DNA of 27,560 nt from a virus. Positions 5,390 through 11,956 of the stretch are shown piece by piece. The notes beneath the pieces were generated by a model. It searched no databases and was not told the DNA's origin. It worked only from the letters and a program-made list of their open reading frames with translations. Made by a program: the position numbers and the translations under genes. The DNA lies in IMG/VR virus record IMGVR_UViG_3300042892_000616, positions 1 through 27,560 of that record; one strand, written 5' to 3'. Position 1 is the stretch's first letter. Every line of letters begins with the position of its first letter.

Positions 5390-5678
5390 GATCCTTCCAT
5401 TACGATGGATAGGAAATATCTTTGGAGAGTTTGCTGCCAATCATTTGATGGCTGCTGCTTACATGGATGAAAATGAGCAATATGGCTTTCGATATAAATA
5501 CCATGGATTTTTTTGGAAGTATCTAAACAAACCTTGGGAATGGTGGGGAACATATTACACCATAGATCTAGACCTTATGAAAGATGCTTGGGATGAAGAA
5601 TTAATTAAAGATACACTAGATCAAATAGGATCGGATTACGATGAAAACGGAAAACCCTACTGGGAAAACGATAAATAG
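5355..5678 (+). CDS. Trp/Tyr-rich hypothetical protein
   Basis: This 107-residue protein starts at ATG 5355 inside the previous ORF. The middle is aromatic-rich (GFFWKYLNKPWEWWGTYY), and the C-terminus is acidic with DYDENGKPYW. It is not a membrane protein by inspection. No family is recognised. The length and uniform coding character make it more certain than its small neighbours. Confidence 0.65.
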   Translation: MRNYSTEHHRTKILPLRWIGNIFGEFAANHLMAAAYMDENEQYGFRYKYHGFFWKYLNKPWEWWGTYYTIDLDLMKDAWDEELIKDTLDQIGSDYDENGKPYWENDK

Positions 5679-5778
5679 AGTCCTTGTCTGCCCTACCTGC
5701 AAAAAGGAATGGGTTTTACGATGGGGAGTCATGGCTAGTGAATCTATATATAGGCATATAAAGTCTGACCATAAATAA
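5641..5778 (+). CDS. 45-residue C2H2-like zinc-finger mini-protein
   Basis: CPTC at residues 17-20 is followed by a hydrophobic segment and HIKSDH (His39, His44), a C2H2-like ligand order. It overlaps the end of the preceding gene by 38 bases. The start codon lies directly after a GATTACG stretch. Nucleic-acid binding is plausible by analogy. Confidence 0.55.
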   Translation: MKTENPTGKTINRVLVCPTCKKEWVLRWGVMASESIYRHIKSDHK

Positions 5779-5801
5779 ATCTTAGATGGTATAATGATTA
5801 T

Positions 5802-5927
5802 ATGAAAAAGACAAAGTGTTTCTTCTGTGATAAAGAAGCAATATATTACGATGTTGTTGTTGACAACGAAGAGTATATTGTTGCAGATGTATGCGCTAAA
5901 CATAACTCTGTAGAGTTTGTTTCTTAG
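5802..5927 (+). CDS. 41-residue zinc-ribbon mini-protein, leaderless
   Basis: Cys6-x2-Cys9 and Cys31-x2-His34 (CAKH) form a compact zinc knuckle, similar in layout to the DUF7455-like protein at 21346-21600. The ATG lies six bases after TATAAT (5790-5795). The small size and lack of a recognised family limit the call. Confidence 0.6.
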   Translation: MKKTKCFFCDKEAIYYDVVVDNEEYIVADVCAKHNSVEFVS

Positions 5928-5958
5928 TCCTCTCTAACTACCCGAAATTAGGTTAAAT

Positions 5959-6240
5959 ATGGAAAATTTTATGAGCAACTATGCCTCTTGGGTTTTAGCC
6001 CTAAGCGGTACAGCAGCAATATACTTTGTTGGAAGAAAGCAAATCTGGGGATGGATATGGCTTACATTTAATGAAGGGTTGTGGATATTTTATGCCCTAG
6101 CAACAAAACAATATGGGTTTATATTTGCTGCTATTGCCTACTCCATTGTGTATATCAAGTCATATAGGCACTGGAGAGATCTAGAAAATGAAAAAACATC
6201 TTGGAGATCATTTTACAGGTTAATCTGGGACAAAAAATAA
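5959..6240 (+). CDS. Small PnuC-like membrane protein
   Basis: This 93-residue protein has about three membrane segments (roughly residues 8-25, 28-48 and 52-68) and a charged C-terminal tail. The pattern of Gly-Arg-Lys after the first span, WGWIWLTFNEGLWIFYA, and YGFIFAAIAYSIVYI resembles half of a PnuC nicotinamide-riboside transporter. Such short PnuC-like proteins occur in actinophages. Full PnuC is about 200 residues, so transport by this fragment is unproven. No strong ribosome site is visible. Confidence 0.65.
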   Translation: MENFMSNYASWVLALSGTAAIYFVGRKQIWGWIWLTFNEGLWIFYALATKQYGFIFAAIAYSIVYIKSYRHWRDLENEKTSWRSFYRLIWDKK

Positions 6241-6259
6241 ACAAGGTATAATATTTACT

Positions 6260-7021
6260 ATGAGACCTATATATAACATTAGCCTAAAGTCTGCAGATGC
6301 AGAGCCAAATTTCTTAGATCAGTTTAAGGGTAAGGTAACCCTTCTAACTAATACGACTGTTGGTTGTGGCAACGCAAACCAGATGGAAGTCCTACAGTGG
6401 CTTCAGGACAAGTATGGTGGAGATGATTTCCAGGTTATTGGTATTCCCACCAATGATTATTGTGGTCCAGGAATCACACATGGAAAGTGGTCACAAGGTA
6501 TTACTTGTGGTGCTGACTCACAGAACTACGGTAGAGATGTTTATGGAACTACCTTTCAATATTCAGAAATGGTAGCGTCAAACCCAAATGGATCAGTAAG
6601 CGAACTTCCAGGTAAGAATGGGCTAGGAGAAGAACATAAGCCTCCTCATAATTTGTATCAAGAAATTGCAGAGCAAATGGATATCCTTGGTAAAAAGCAT
6701 TATGAACTTGAAACACACAAAGAACAAGATTATTATTCTTTCTGGCTTAACCTCCATCAAAGTTGTGGTGCACAGCAAGGTGGAAACTTTGAAAAGTATT
6801 TAATTGATAGAGATGGATATATTGTACGATGGTTTCAATGCACAGTATTAAACTATGACTCTGAAAAAGGAGTTAAAGAAGCAGCAGAGGCAGCAGGTAT
6901 TCCTATCACTGTTGGTCCTGGAAGATCTAAAAAGATTTTTCAAGAAGAATATGATTTAGTTTGCAAAGAAATTGAAGAAACAATTGCAGGCAAGAAATCT
7001 ATTATTAATCCTAACGCATAA
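6260..7021 (+). CDS. Glutathione-peroxidase-like thiol protein, copy 1
   Basis: This 253-residue thioredoxin-fold protein resembles glutathione/thioredoxin peroxidases. It has KGKVTLLTNTTVGCGNANQ with the peroxidatic-position Cys36, then IPTNDYCGPG where the family has FPCNQFG, then VYGTTFQY and the late block GGNFEKYLIDRDGYIV. The Asn of the GPx tetrad is kept, but Gln is replaced by Asp66 and Trp by Gly. Extra Cys (68, 83) are present. At 253 residues it is longer than the usual 160-190. A TATAAT lies seven bases before the ATG. A paralogue sits at 23439-24230. Peroxidase activity is therefore uncertain. Confidence 0.8.
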   Translation: MRPIYNISLKSADAEPNFLDQFKGKVTLLTNTTVGCGNANQMEVLQWLQDKYGGDDFQVIGIPTNDYCGPGITHGKWSQGITCGADSQNYGRDVYGTTFQYSEMVASNPNGSVSELPGKNGLGEEHKPPHNLYQEIAEQMDILGKKHYELETHKEQDYYSFWLNLHQSCGAQQGGNFEKYLIDRDGYIVRWFQCTVLNYDSEKGVKEAAEAAGIPITVGPGRSKKIFQEEYDLVCKEIEETIAGKKSIINPNA

Positions 7022-7048
7022 ACAACTAACAGAAAAGGTGTAACCTAA

Positions 7049-7816
7049 ATGATATACTCTAAAGAGGACTATAAGGAAAGAGATGTCTCTAAACTATCAG
7101 AGATCTGGGAACCAAGAAAAGAATATATAGAAAAAGATCTTTGGGTAATACGAAACTTCCTTTCCGATGAAGAACTAGAGTGGCTAAACAAAGAAGCAAA
7201 TGACCCTGTTGGTTGGTACGATACAATGAGATCTCCGTACGGTGGCAATACTAAAAACAAATTCTTAGGGTATATTCCACAATACAATGAGCATGGTGTT
7301 ATGCTTGTTCCTGGTAATGGTTCACAATGGAGTTATAGAGAACCCGTTGGATATTTTGAACCTAGACTTAAGGCTGTAATGCCTAAGTATTTTGCTGGTG
7401 CAGGAGCCCTTCAATCATTTTTTGAAGTACCAGATGAGCAAATCATTAAAGAACTTGGTAAGGATGTAGACTATGCTATGGGATGGCACTATGAAAGAGA
7501 TGATAGTGATGCAGAAGAACAGCAAAAAACAATTGTAGAAAACTCAAAGACTCAGAATAAAAAGATATTAAGTCAAGGCAAAATCACAGCATCTTTAAGT
7601 ATTTACATTAACGACAACTTTGATGGTGGAATTCTTGAGTTTAAAAACAAAGAATATTCTATTAAGCCAGAGGTCGGAATGCTAGTAAATGTTCCACTAT
7701 ACAAAGAGTTTGAGCACAGAGTTACTAAGGTTACTAATGGCAACAGACATACCATCTATGGAAGATGTTGGGATAGTATAGAGGGAATTTACACCTCAAC
7801 TGATGAAGATTGCTAA
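7049..7816 (+). CDS. 2-oxoglutarate/Fe(II) oxygenase (HxE type)
   Basis: This 255-residue protein has the double-stranded beta-helix motif order: an N-terminal VIRNFLSDEELEWL typical of prolyl-4-hydroxylase-like proteins, His147-x-Glu149 (GWHYERDD) as probable metal ligands, YINDNFDGGILEF, distal His223 and Arg233 as the 2OG-binding residue ten positions later. Asp is the commoner acidic ligand; Asp151 is an alternative. It lies 27 bases after the GPx-like gene, so the two are probably co-transcribed. The substrate is unknown. Confidence 0.8.
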   Translation: MIYSKEDYKERDVSKLSEIWEPRKEYIEKDLWVIRNFLSDEELEWLNKEANDPVGWYDTMRSPYGGNTKNKFLGYIPQYNEHGVMLVPGNGSQWSYREPVGYFEPRLKAVMPKYFAGAGALQSFFEVPDEQIIKELGKDVDYAMGWHYERDDSDAEEQQKTIVENSKTQNKKILSQGKITASLSIYINDNFDGGILEFKNKEYSIKPEVGMLVNVPLYKEFEHRVTKVTNGNRHTIYGRCWDSIEGIYTSTDEDC

Positions 7817-8043
7817 TGAGCAAAAGAATACTAAAAGATGGATCAGAAGTTGATTCATTTGAAAATCCAGTTGATTTAATTATACATACTAAGGCTCCAG
7901 AAAAATGGAAGTTAGTTGATATGGAGACTGGTGAAGAGTATCTTGGTTCTGAAATAGGAACAGAGTTTGCAGAAACACTAAGAGAAAAAGTTAAGAAAAA
8001 TAAGATAGGTACTTGGGTAAAAACCAAGGGCAAGTCGGCTTAG
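7816..8043 (+). CDS. Small hypothetical protein
   Basis: This 75-residue protein starts at the ATG overlapping the oxygenase stop (TAATG). It has a basic, Lys-rich C-terminus and a predicted small alpha/beta fold. It resembles small phage proteins with a WKLVDMETGEEY pattern but cannot be assigned. It ends one base from the converging gene at 8045. Confidence 0.65.
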   Translation: MSKRILKDGSEVDSFENPVDLIIHTKAPEKWKLVDMETGEEYLGSEIGTEFAETLREKVKKNKIGTWVKTKGKSA

Positions 8044-8044
8044 T

Positions 8045-8650
8045 TTAATTACCCAAACTATCTCTAAATATGTTAGCATCCTTGAAAACTTTATGATCTA
8101 AAGTATATCTAAGATGAGAGTTATCTTTTGTTCCTTTTGAATTGCTAAACCTAAAAAATATCATCTTAACAGATTCTCCTGGACTAAATATCTTTTTTGT
8201 TCTCCAGTGAATGCTTTCATTTGGATTAAATATTAGTGCAGAATTATCCTGCATCTTATAGACATCTGTATTTAGTCCTATATCCCAAGATGTATTGGAT
8301 TTAAGTTGATAGTTTATTATTAGATCAGTCCCATCTCCATCAAAGTGTGGGGGTAGGTTTGGAGTTCCATACTTAGAACTATACTCTACATATGTTGCAC
8401 CATTTAAAGAAAGATCAAAATCTACAAAAGAGTTTGCAATGTTTTTTAATCTTGTTATTAATTCTTCGTTATTGATTTTTTCAATGTTCATTTGAAGCCT
8501 GCCTAGATCTTTAGATATAGAAAAGCCAGTAGTTTCATCATAAACAAAAGATCCATCTTCATTTAAAGGAGTACTAATATTATCAGTGATAGATAAAAAA
8601 TGCAAGACATCCTCACTGGACAGCAGATTTTCAACCTTTTTAATTAACAC
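8045..8650 (-). CDS. 2-oxoglutarate/Fe(II) oxygenase-like protein
   Basis: This 201-residue protein starts at GTG 8650. His102-x-Asp104 (PPHFDGDG) and distal His148 (ESIHWR) are the likely iron ligands, with a basic residue (Lys162 or Arg167) in the 2OG position. The body has alternating beta strands as in cupin-like oxygenases. It is the only leftward gene in this part of the window and has its own TATAAT at 8661-8656, five bases before the start. The substrate is unknown. Confidence 0.7.
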   Translation of the reverse strand: MLIKKVENLLSSEDVLHFLSITDNISTPLNEDGSFVYDETTGFSISKDLGRLQMNIEKINNEELITRLKNIANSFVDFDLSLNGATYVEYSSKYGTPNLPPHFDGDGTDLIINYQLKSNTSWDIGLNTDVYKMQDNSALIFNPNESIHWRTKKIFSPGESVKMIFFRFSNSKGTKDNSHLRYTLDHKVFKDANIFRDSLGN

Positions 8651-8672
8651 ACCTCATTATATCATTAAATGG

Positions 8673-8702
8673 TTGACAACAGGGATGGTATTAGTGTATA
8701 CT
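8673..8702 (+). promoter_or_regulatory. Rightward promoter in a divergent 58-bp intergenic region
   Basis: TTGACA (8673-8678), an 18-nt spacer and TATACT (8697-8702) are followed by six bases and the ATG at 8709. It overlaps the upstream side of the leftward oxygenase promoter, so the two may compete. Confidence 0.75.
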
Positions 8703-8708
8703 TTATAT

Positions 8709-8882
8709 ATGAGCATAGATGAAATGACACTAAGAGAAGAAATAGCAAGGGCCATTGAGGCCATACCTATTGATGCTTCAGTAACAAATGCTTTAGGTAT
8801 GCGTATTGCTGCTGCTAGAATTGCAAGAGGAGAAGACAACTATATGAGTAAATATTTTGAGACACAGGTGGACTTTGAATGA
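8709..8882 (+). CDS. 57-residue helical protein, leaderless
   Basis: The frame opens at 8586, but promoter spacing fixes the start at ATG 8709. The sequence is helical, with a MTLREEIARAIEAIPID segment followed by an Ala/Arg-rich helix (MRIAAARIARGED). Small proteins of this pattern occur in actinophages without known role. It overlaps the next gene as ATGA. Confidence 0.7.
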   Translation: MSIDEMTLREEIARAIEAIPIDASVTNALGMRIAAARIARGEDNYMSKYFETQVDFE

Positions 8883-8968
8883 TTAGCGCTTTATTTTTAA
8901 TTCCAGCATTTATAGTAGGTTACCTAGTATGCTATTTTGTTATGACATATCGTGTTGATCAAAACTAA
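8879..8968 (+). CDS. 29-residue membrane mini-protein
   Basis: This short ORF starts in the ATGA overlap with the upstream gene. Residues 2-22 form one hydrophobic span (ISALFLIPAFIVGYLVCYFV) and a short charged tail follows. It overlaps the following HAD gene by 17 bases. The coupling supports translation; the role is unknown. Confidence 0.5.
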   Translation: MISALFLIPAFIVGYLVCYFVMTYRVDQN

Positions 8969-9419
8969 TCCAAACCAACAAGCATACATCTTTGATGTAG
9001 ACGGTACTCTGGCCAATGTAGATCCATACCTTCACCTTGTTCGTGGTCCTAATAGGGATTACGATGCCTTTCATGAGGCCTCTGTCGATGCCCTGCCAAA
9101 TTTTGAAGTAGTACAAATGCTAAATGAGGCATTTTTTGATCAGATGCATATCATAGTTGTTACATCAAGAAAAGAGTCTTGGCGTGGAATAACATCATAC
9201 TGGCTTGCCAAAAATGATATTGGGCATCACGCACTATATATGCGTAAAGACGATGATAATAGACCAGACTATGAAGTAAAAAAAGATATCTTACTTAAGA
9301 TTAAGAATCATTGGAATGTTGTTCATGCAGTAGATGACAACCCTAATGTTATTAGGCTTTGGGAAGAGCATGGGATTCCTACTACCAAAATTGGTACATG
9401 GGATGGAAACAAAAGTTGA
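8952..9419 (+). CDS. HAD-family phosphatase, polynucleotide-kinase 3'-phosphatase-like
   Basis: This 155-residue HAD protein has motif I DVDGTL (Asp15 nucleophile, Asp17 acid/base), motif II IVVTSRK and the late acidic VDDNPNV. The segment LYMRKDDDNRPDYEVKKDIL matches the pattern in the phosphatase half of T4 polynucleotide kinase, so removal of 3' phosphates from nucleic acid during end repair is the likely role. No kinase domain is attached. The start is GTG 8952; TTG 8955 is an alternative. Confidence 0.8.
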   Translation: MLIKTNPNQQAYIFDVDGTLANVDPYLHLVRGPNRDYDAFHEASVDALPNFEVVQMLNEAFFDQMHIIVVTSRKESWRGITSYWLAKNDIGHHALYMRKDDDNRPDYEVKKDILLKIKNHWNVVHAVDDNPNVIRLWEEHGIPTTKIGTWDGNKS

Positions 9420-9444
9420 CCAAAATACTAAAGAATGGTATGAT
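9416..9444 (+). promoter_or_regulatory. Internal promoter for a leaderless gene
   Basis: TTGACC (9416-9421), spanning the stop codon of the HAD gene, has a 17-nt spacer to TATGAT (9439-9444). The ATG at 9451 follows by six bases. Confidence 0.7.
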
Positions 9445-9450
9445 TACTAT

Positions 9451-9627
9451 ATGAAAAAATCAAACAACAAGGCATCTCAGCACAAAATTAAGAGAGCCCA
9501 AAAGAATAAGAAAAGATTAAAAGACAAGCCACATTTTTCAAAGTTTGAAAGAGAACAAAATAGAATTAGAGAAGAAATCATTATGGGCTCTCTGATGTCT
9601 GCAAACAGAACTGTATCTGAAAACTAA
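9451..9627 (+). CDS. Highly basic small protein
   Basis: I choose ATG 9451 (58 residues) because it lies six bases after a good promoter; an in-frame ATG at 9403 would add 16 residues. The sequence is rich in Lys, Arg, Gln and Asn (HKIKRAQKNKKRLKDK) and should be helical, compatible with nucleic-acid binding. No family is recognised. Confidence 0.65.
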   Translation: MKKSNNKASQHKIKRAQKNKKRLKDKPHFSKFEREQNRIREEIIMGSLMSANRTVSEN

Positions 9628-9641
9628 GGTAAACTTTAAAA

Positions 9642-10367
9642 ATGGATGATGTTCTATGGAATCAGATGACAAAGTTTACCCCCTTGCCTAATATGGTTAA
9701 CGAAGAACTTTTGCCAAATTTAAAAAAAGTAGAAGAAAATATTTGGGTAATAAAAGATTTTATAAAAGATACAGAAAGGCAACTTTATCTTGATTATGCT
9801 GAAAGTCTTAAAGAAGATAAGTGGTGGGAGAAAAACAAAAATTGGTGGCTAGGGAAATTTATTGTTATCGATGAAGATTCTCCTCTAAAAGATTTATCTC
9901 AAATAATTTTAAATAGAATTAAGCCGCTTTTAAAAGACCACATACACCTTGGCGCTTTTGGTTCTTTGCATAGAATACAAGAAGGACAGGGAATGTTTAT
10001 TCATACAGATAATCCAACAGAAGTAAGAGATCTTCATGATGAAAATGGAAATAAAGTTGGAGAAAATTCTGGATACAACAACTATGCTATGTTGGCAATA
10101 GTTGTTTATTTAAATGAATTTAATGGTGGAGAAATATTTTTCCCATCTTTGGGAATTGACTACAAGGCTGAGGCTGGTGACCTTCTACTGTTTCCTGGAA
10201 CAGGAAAAGAATATGATCACGGAGTTAGGCCAGTTCTGCCTGGTCCAACAAGATATGTAACAACTGGATTTGGATACCACAAAAATGCTGAAGAATTAAA
10301 AAAGGCACAGTATGTATTTGAAGATACAAAGACTGGTCAATTTCTTGAGGCTGATCCAACAACCTAA
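9642..10367 (+). CDS. 2-oxoglutarate/Fe(II) oxygenase, prolyl-4-hydroxylase-like
   Basis: This 241-residue protein is the clearest of the oxygenases. It has IWVIKDFI at the start of the domain, His121-x-Asp123 (FIHTDNP), then YLNEFNGGEIFFPSLG with AGDLLLFPG, distal His193 (DHGV) and Arg204. This is the typical P4H core. The strands around NGGEIFFP match those of phage P4H-like proteins. A TAAACT lies six bases before the ATG, but no -35 is clear. The substrate is unknown; aquatic phages often carry such genes. Confidence 0.85.
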   Translation: MDDVLWNQMTKFTPLPNMVNEELLPNLKKVEENIWVIKDFIKDTERQLYLDYAESLKEDKWWEKNKNWWLGKFIVIDEDSPLKDLSQIILNRIKPLLKDHIHLGAFGSLHRIQEGQGMFIHTDNPTEVRDLHDENGNKVGENSGYNNYAMLAIVVYLNEFNGGEIFFPSLGIDYKAEAGDLLLFPGTGKEYDHGVRPVLPGPTRYVTTGFGYHKNAEELKKAQYVFEDTKTGQFLEADPTT

Positions 10368-10368
10368 C

Positions 10369-10397
10369 TTGCACTTTATTTTTGATTGGGGTATAAT
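10369..10397 (+). promoter_or_regulatory. Promoter for a leaderless gene before the tRNA cluster
   Basis: TTGCAC (10369-10374), a 17-nt spacer and TATAAT (10392-10397) are followed by six bases and the ATG at 10404. It may also transcribe the tRNAs. Confidence 0.75.
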
Positions 10398-10403
10398 TAA
10401 TAC

Positions 10404-10547
10404 ATGGTAGATCAAGATGATTTAAAACAAATATCAAAAGAATTAAAGCGATACATTATTAAAGAGCATATGAAGAGATACTATTACTCAACCGTTGCAC
10501 TTGGTTCCTTTGTTATAGGAACACTTTTTGGCATACTTATAGGTTAA
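10404..10547 (+). CDS. 47-residue C-terminal membrane-anchored protein
   Basis: A charged N-terminal helix (residues 1-27, rich in Lys and Arg) is followed by one hydrophobic span (about residues 29-46, VALGSFVIGTLFGILIG). The protein ends at the span, so it is tail-anchored. It starts six bases after TATAAT. The role is unknown; the position just before the tRNAs is its only context. Confidence 0.6.
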   Translation: MVDQDDLKQISKELKRYIIKEHMKRYYYSTVALGSFVIGTLFGILIG

Positions 10548-10553
10548 AGTCTT

Positions 10554-10627
10554 GCACCAGTAGCCAAGTTGGTCAAGGCCCCGAACTCATAATTCGGTTA
10601 TCGTAGGTTCAAGTCCTACCTGGTGTA
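10554..10627 (+). tRNA. tRNA-Met (CAT)
   Basis: The acceptor GCACCAG pairs with CTGGTGT (G-U at the first pair). The anticodon stem is CCGAA/TTCGG with loop CTCATAA. The T-arm has GGTTCAAGTCC. An Ile tRNA with modified CAT is possible but less likely, since a UAU Ile tRNA is also present. Confidence 0.9.
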
Positions 10628-10631
10628 CTAA

Positions 10632-10704
10632 GTCTCCATGGTCTAGTGGCCTAGGACTCCACCCTTTCACGGTGGCAACACGGGTTCGAATCCCGTTGGA
10701 GATA
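10632..10704 (+). tRNA. tRNA-Glu (TTC)
   Basis: The acceptor GTCTCCA pairs with TGGAGAT. The anticodon stem is CCACC/GGTGG with loop CTTTCAC, and the T-arm is CGGGTTCGAATCCCG. Confidence 0.93.
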
Positions 10705-10705
10705 C

Positions 10706-10779
10706 ACATCTGTAACTCAGTTGGTTAGAGTACCTGCCTTATATGCAGAGAGCCGAAGGTTCAAGTCCTTCCAGATGTA
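10706..10779 (+). tRNA. tRNA-Ile (TAT)
   Basis: The acceptor ACATCTG pairs perfectly with CAGATGT. The anticodon loop CTTATAT gives TAT, which reads ATA, a codon favoured in AT-rich phages and rare in many actinobacteria. The first anticodon-stem pair is mismatched. Confidence 0.85.
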
Positions 10780-10783
10780 CGAA

Positions 10784-10859
10784 TGGGGATTAACTCAGTT
10801 GGTAGAGTGGCGAACTGTTAATTCGCAAGTCGCAGGATCGAGGCCTGCATCCCCAGCCA
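10784..10859 (+). tRNA. tRNA-Asn (GTT), CCA encoded
   Basis: The acceptor TGGGGAT pairs with ATCCCCA. The anticodon stem is GCGAA/TTCGC with loop CTGTTAA. It appears to be the only one of the five with a genomically encoded 3' CCA (10857-10859). Confidence 0.9.
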
Positions 10860-10860
10860 T

Positions 10861-10933
10861 ACCTCTGTAGTTCAGTGGACAGAACGATGGACTTCTAAGC
10901 CATGCGTCGCAAGTTCGATTCTTGCCAGGGGTG
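10861..10933 (+). tRNA. tRNA-Arg (TCT)
   Basis: The acceptor ACCTCTG pairs with CAGGGGT. The anticodon loop CTTCTAA gives TCT, which reads AGA. A TATAAT (10935-10940) for the next ORF starts two bases after the tRNA. Confidence 0.88.
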
Positions 10934-10946
10934 CTATAATTATTAC

Positions 10947-11033
10947 ATGATAATAAAATACTATCTATACACTATATTATTTAAAATAAAAAAGATTTTT
11001 AAGAAAAAAGAAAAAGGTAGGTTTATATATTGA
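10947..11033 (+). CDS. 28-residue basic mini-protein, leaderless
   Basis: This short ORF starts exactly six bases after TATAAT (10935-10940). It has an aromatic N-terminus and a Lys-rich C-terminus (KKIFKKKEKG), so it could be an amphipathic, membrane-associated peptide. It contains the ribosome site of the next gene and may act mainly as a leader for it. Confidence 0.45.
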   Translation: MIIKYYLYTILFKIKKIFKKKEKGRFIY

Positions 11034-11956
11034 GAAACCCGCTATACAATTTGCTGCCAGATGATTCCCTGACTGGAGATGATGCTTGGAATAGATCAGT
11101 TTATATAAATAATTACCTAAAAAATACTCTTGGAAATTCAAATATTAATAAAACTCGGCTTGGACACAATGCTTCGGGCACTGTTGTTGATGTAAAGACA
11201 GAGTATATAACTAATAATTTTGGGTTTCGTGATAGTTTTTGGGAAGGCCCTTCAGACATTCTTGCAGTAGGATGTTCTAACACATACGGCATTGGCGTAC
11301 CTAAAAATGGAACCTGGCCATCAATTTTAGGGAAATTTTTAGATAAAGATATAAGAAATTTATCCCTTCCTGGAATTTCTATTCAAGAGTTAGTCTTTCA
11401 AGTTTTTGAATATTGTAAAAGGTTTGAAAACCCAAAAACAATTATCTGCCTTTTCCCTGATCCTTTTAGAATGGTAGTACCCACAATAAAAGATTTTTTA
11501 GTAGTAAGCAATGATAACCCAAAAAATGGTATAGAAACTGTACAGTTAAACAATAAAAATGAAGTAAAAGAATATATGAAAAAACCTTACAATTATAATG
11601 ACTTTCTTATAAAAGAGTTTGCTTTATTTTTTTCTATAAAGGCAATACATATGCTAGAACAATACTGTAACTCAAACAACATAGAACTTATTTGGTCATC
11701 TTGGGACCACAGCATCAATCATGTTTTTAGTAAAATACAGGATCTTCCTTTTAATAATTTTTACGCTGATAATTTTTTTGGTTATGACAATCCTGGAGAT
11801 CAATGTCATAAAGAGTATAAGGATGCATTCTTAAATTATTTTAATAGAGGTCAAGATATAGAAAATGGAAAAGAATACTCACACCCAGGCGTTCACTGGC
11901 ATGTCCATGTAGCAGAAAAGTTTTACAATAAAATAAATAGATTGGAAACAAAATGA
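11030..11956 (+). CDS. SGNH/GDSL-like hydrolase family protein, copy 1
   Basis: This 308-residue protein starts at TTG 11030, eight bases after GGTAGG. FGFRD (near residue 64) leads into DILAVGCSNTYGIG, where Ser83 takes the GDS nucleophile position. LSLPGISIQE follows as the Gly block, and HPGVHWHVHVAEK at residues 285-297 supplies the catalytic His block. No signal peptide is seen, so it probably acts inside the cell. A relative with the same GCS-x-T block is at 15455-16279. The substrate (ester, acyl or glycan) is unknown. Confidence 0.7.
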   Translation: MRNPLYNLLPDDSLTGDDAWNRSVYINNYLKNTLGNSNINKTRLGHNASGTVVDVKTEYITNNFGFRDSFWEGPSDILAVGCSNTYGIGVPKNGTWPSILGKFLDKDIRNLSLPGISIQELVFQVFEYCKRFENPKTIICLFPDPFRMVVPTIKDFLVVSNDNPKNGIETVQLNNKNEVKEYMKKPYNYNDFLIKEFALFFSIKAIHMLEQYCNSNNIELIWSSWDHSINHVFSKIQDLPFNNFYADNFFGYDNPGDQCHKEYKDAFLNYFNRGQDIENGKEYSHPGVHWHVHVAEKFYNKINRLETK

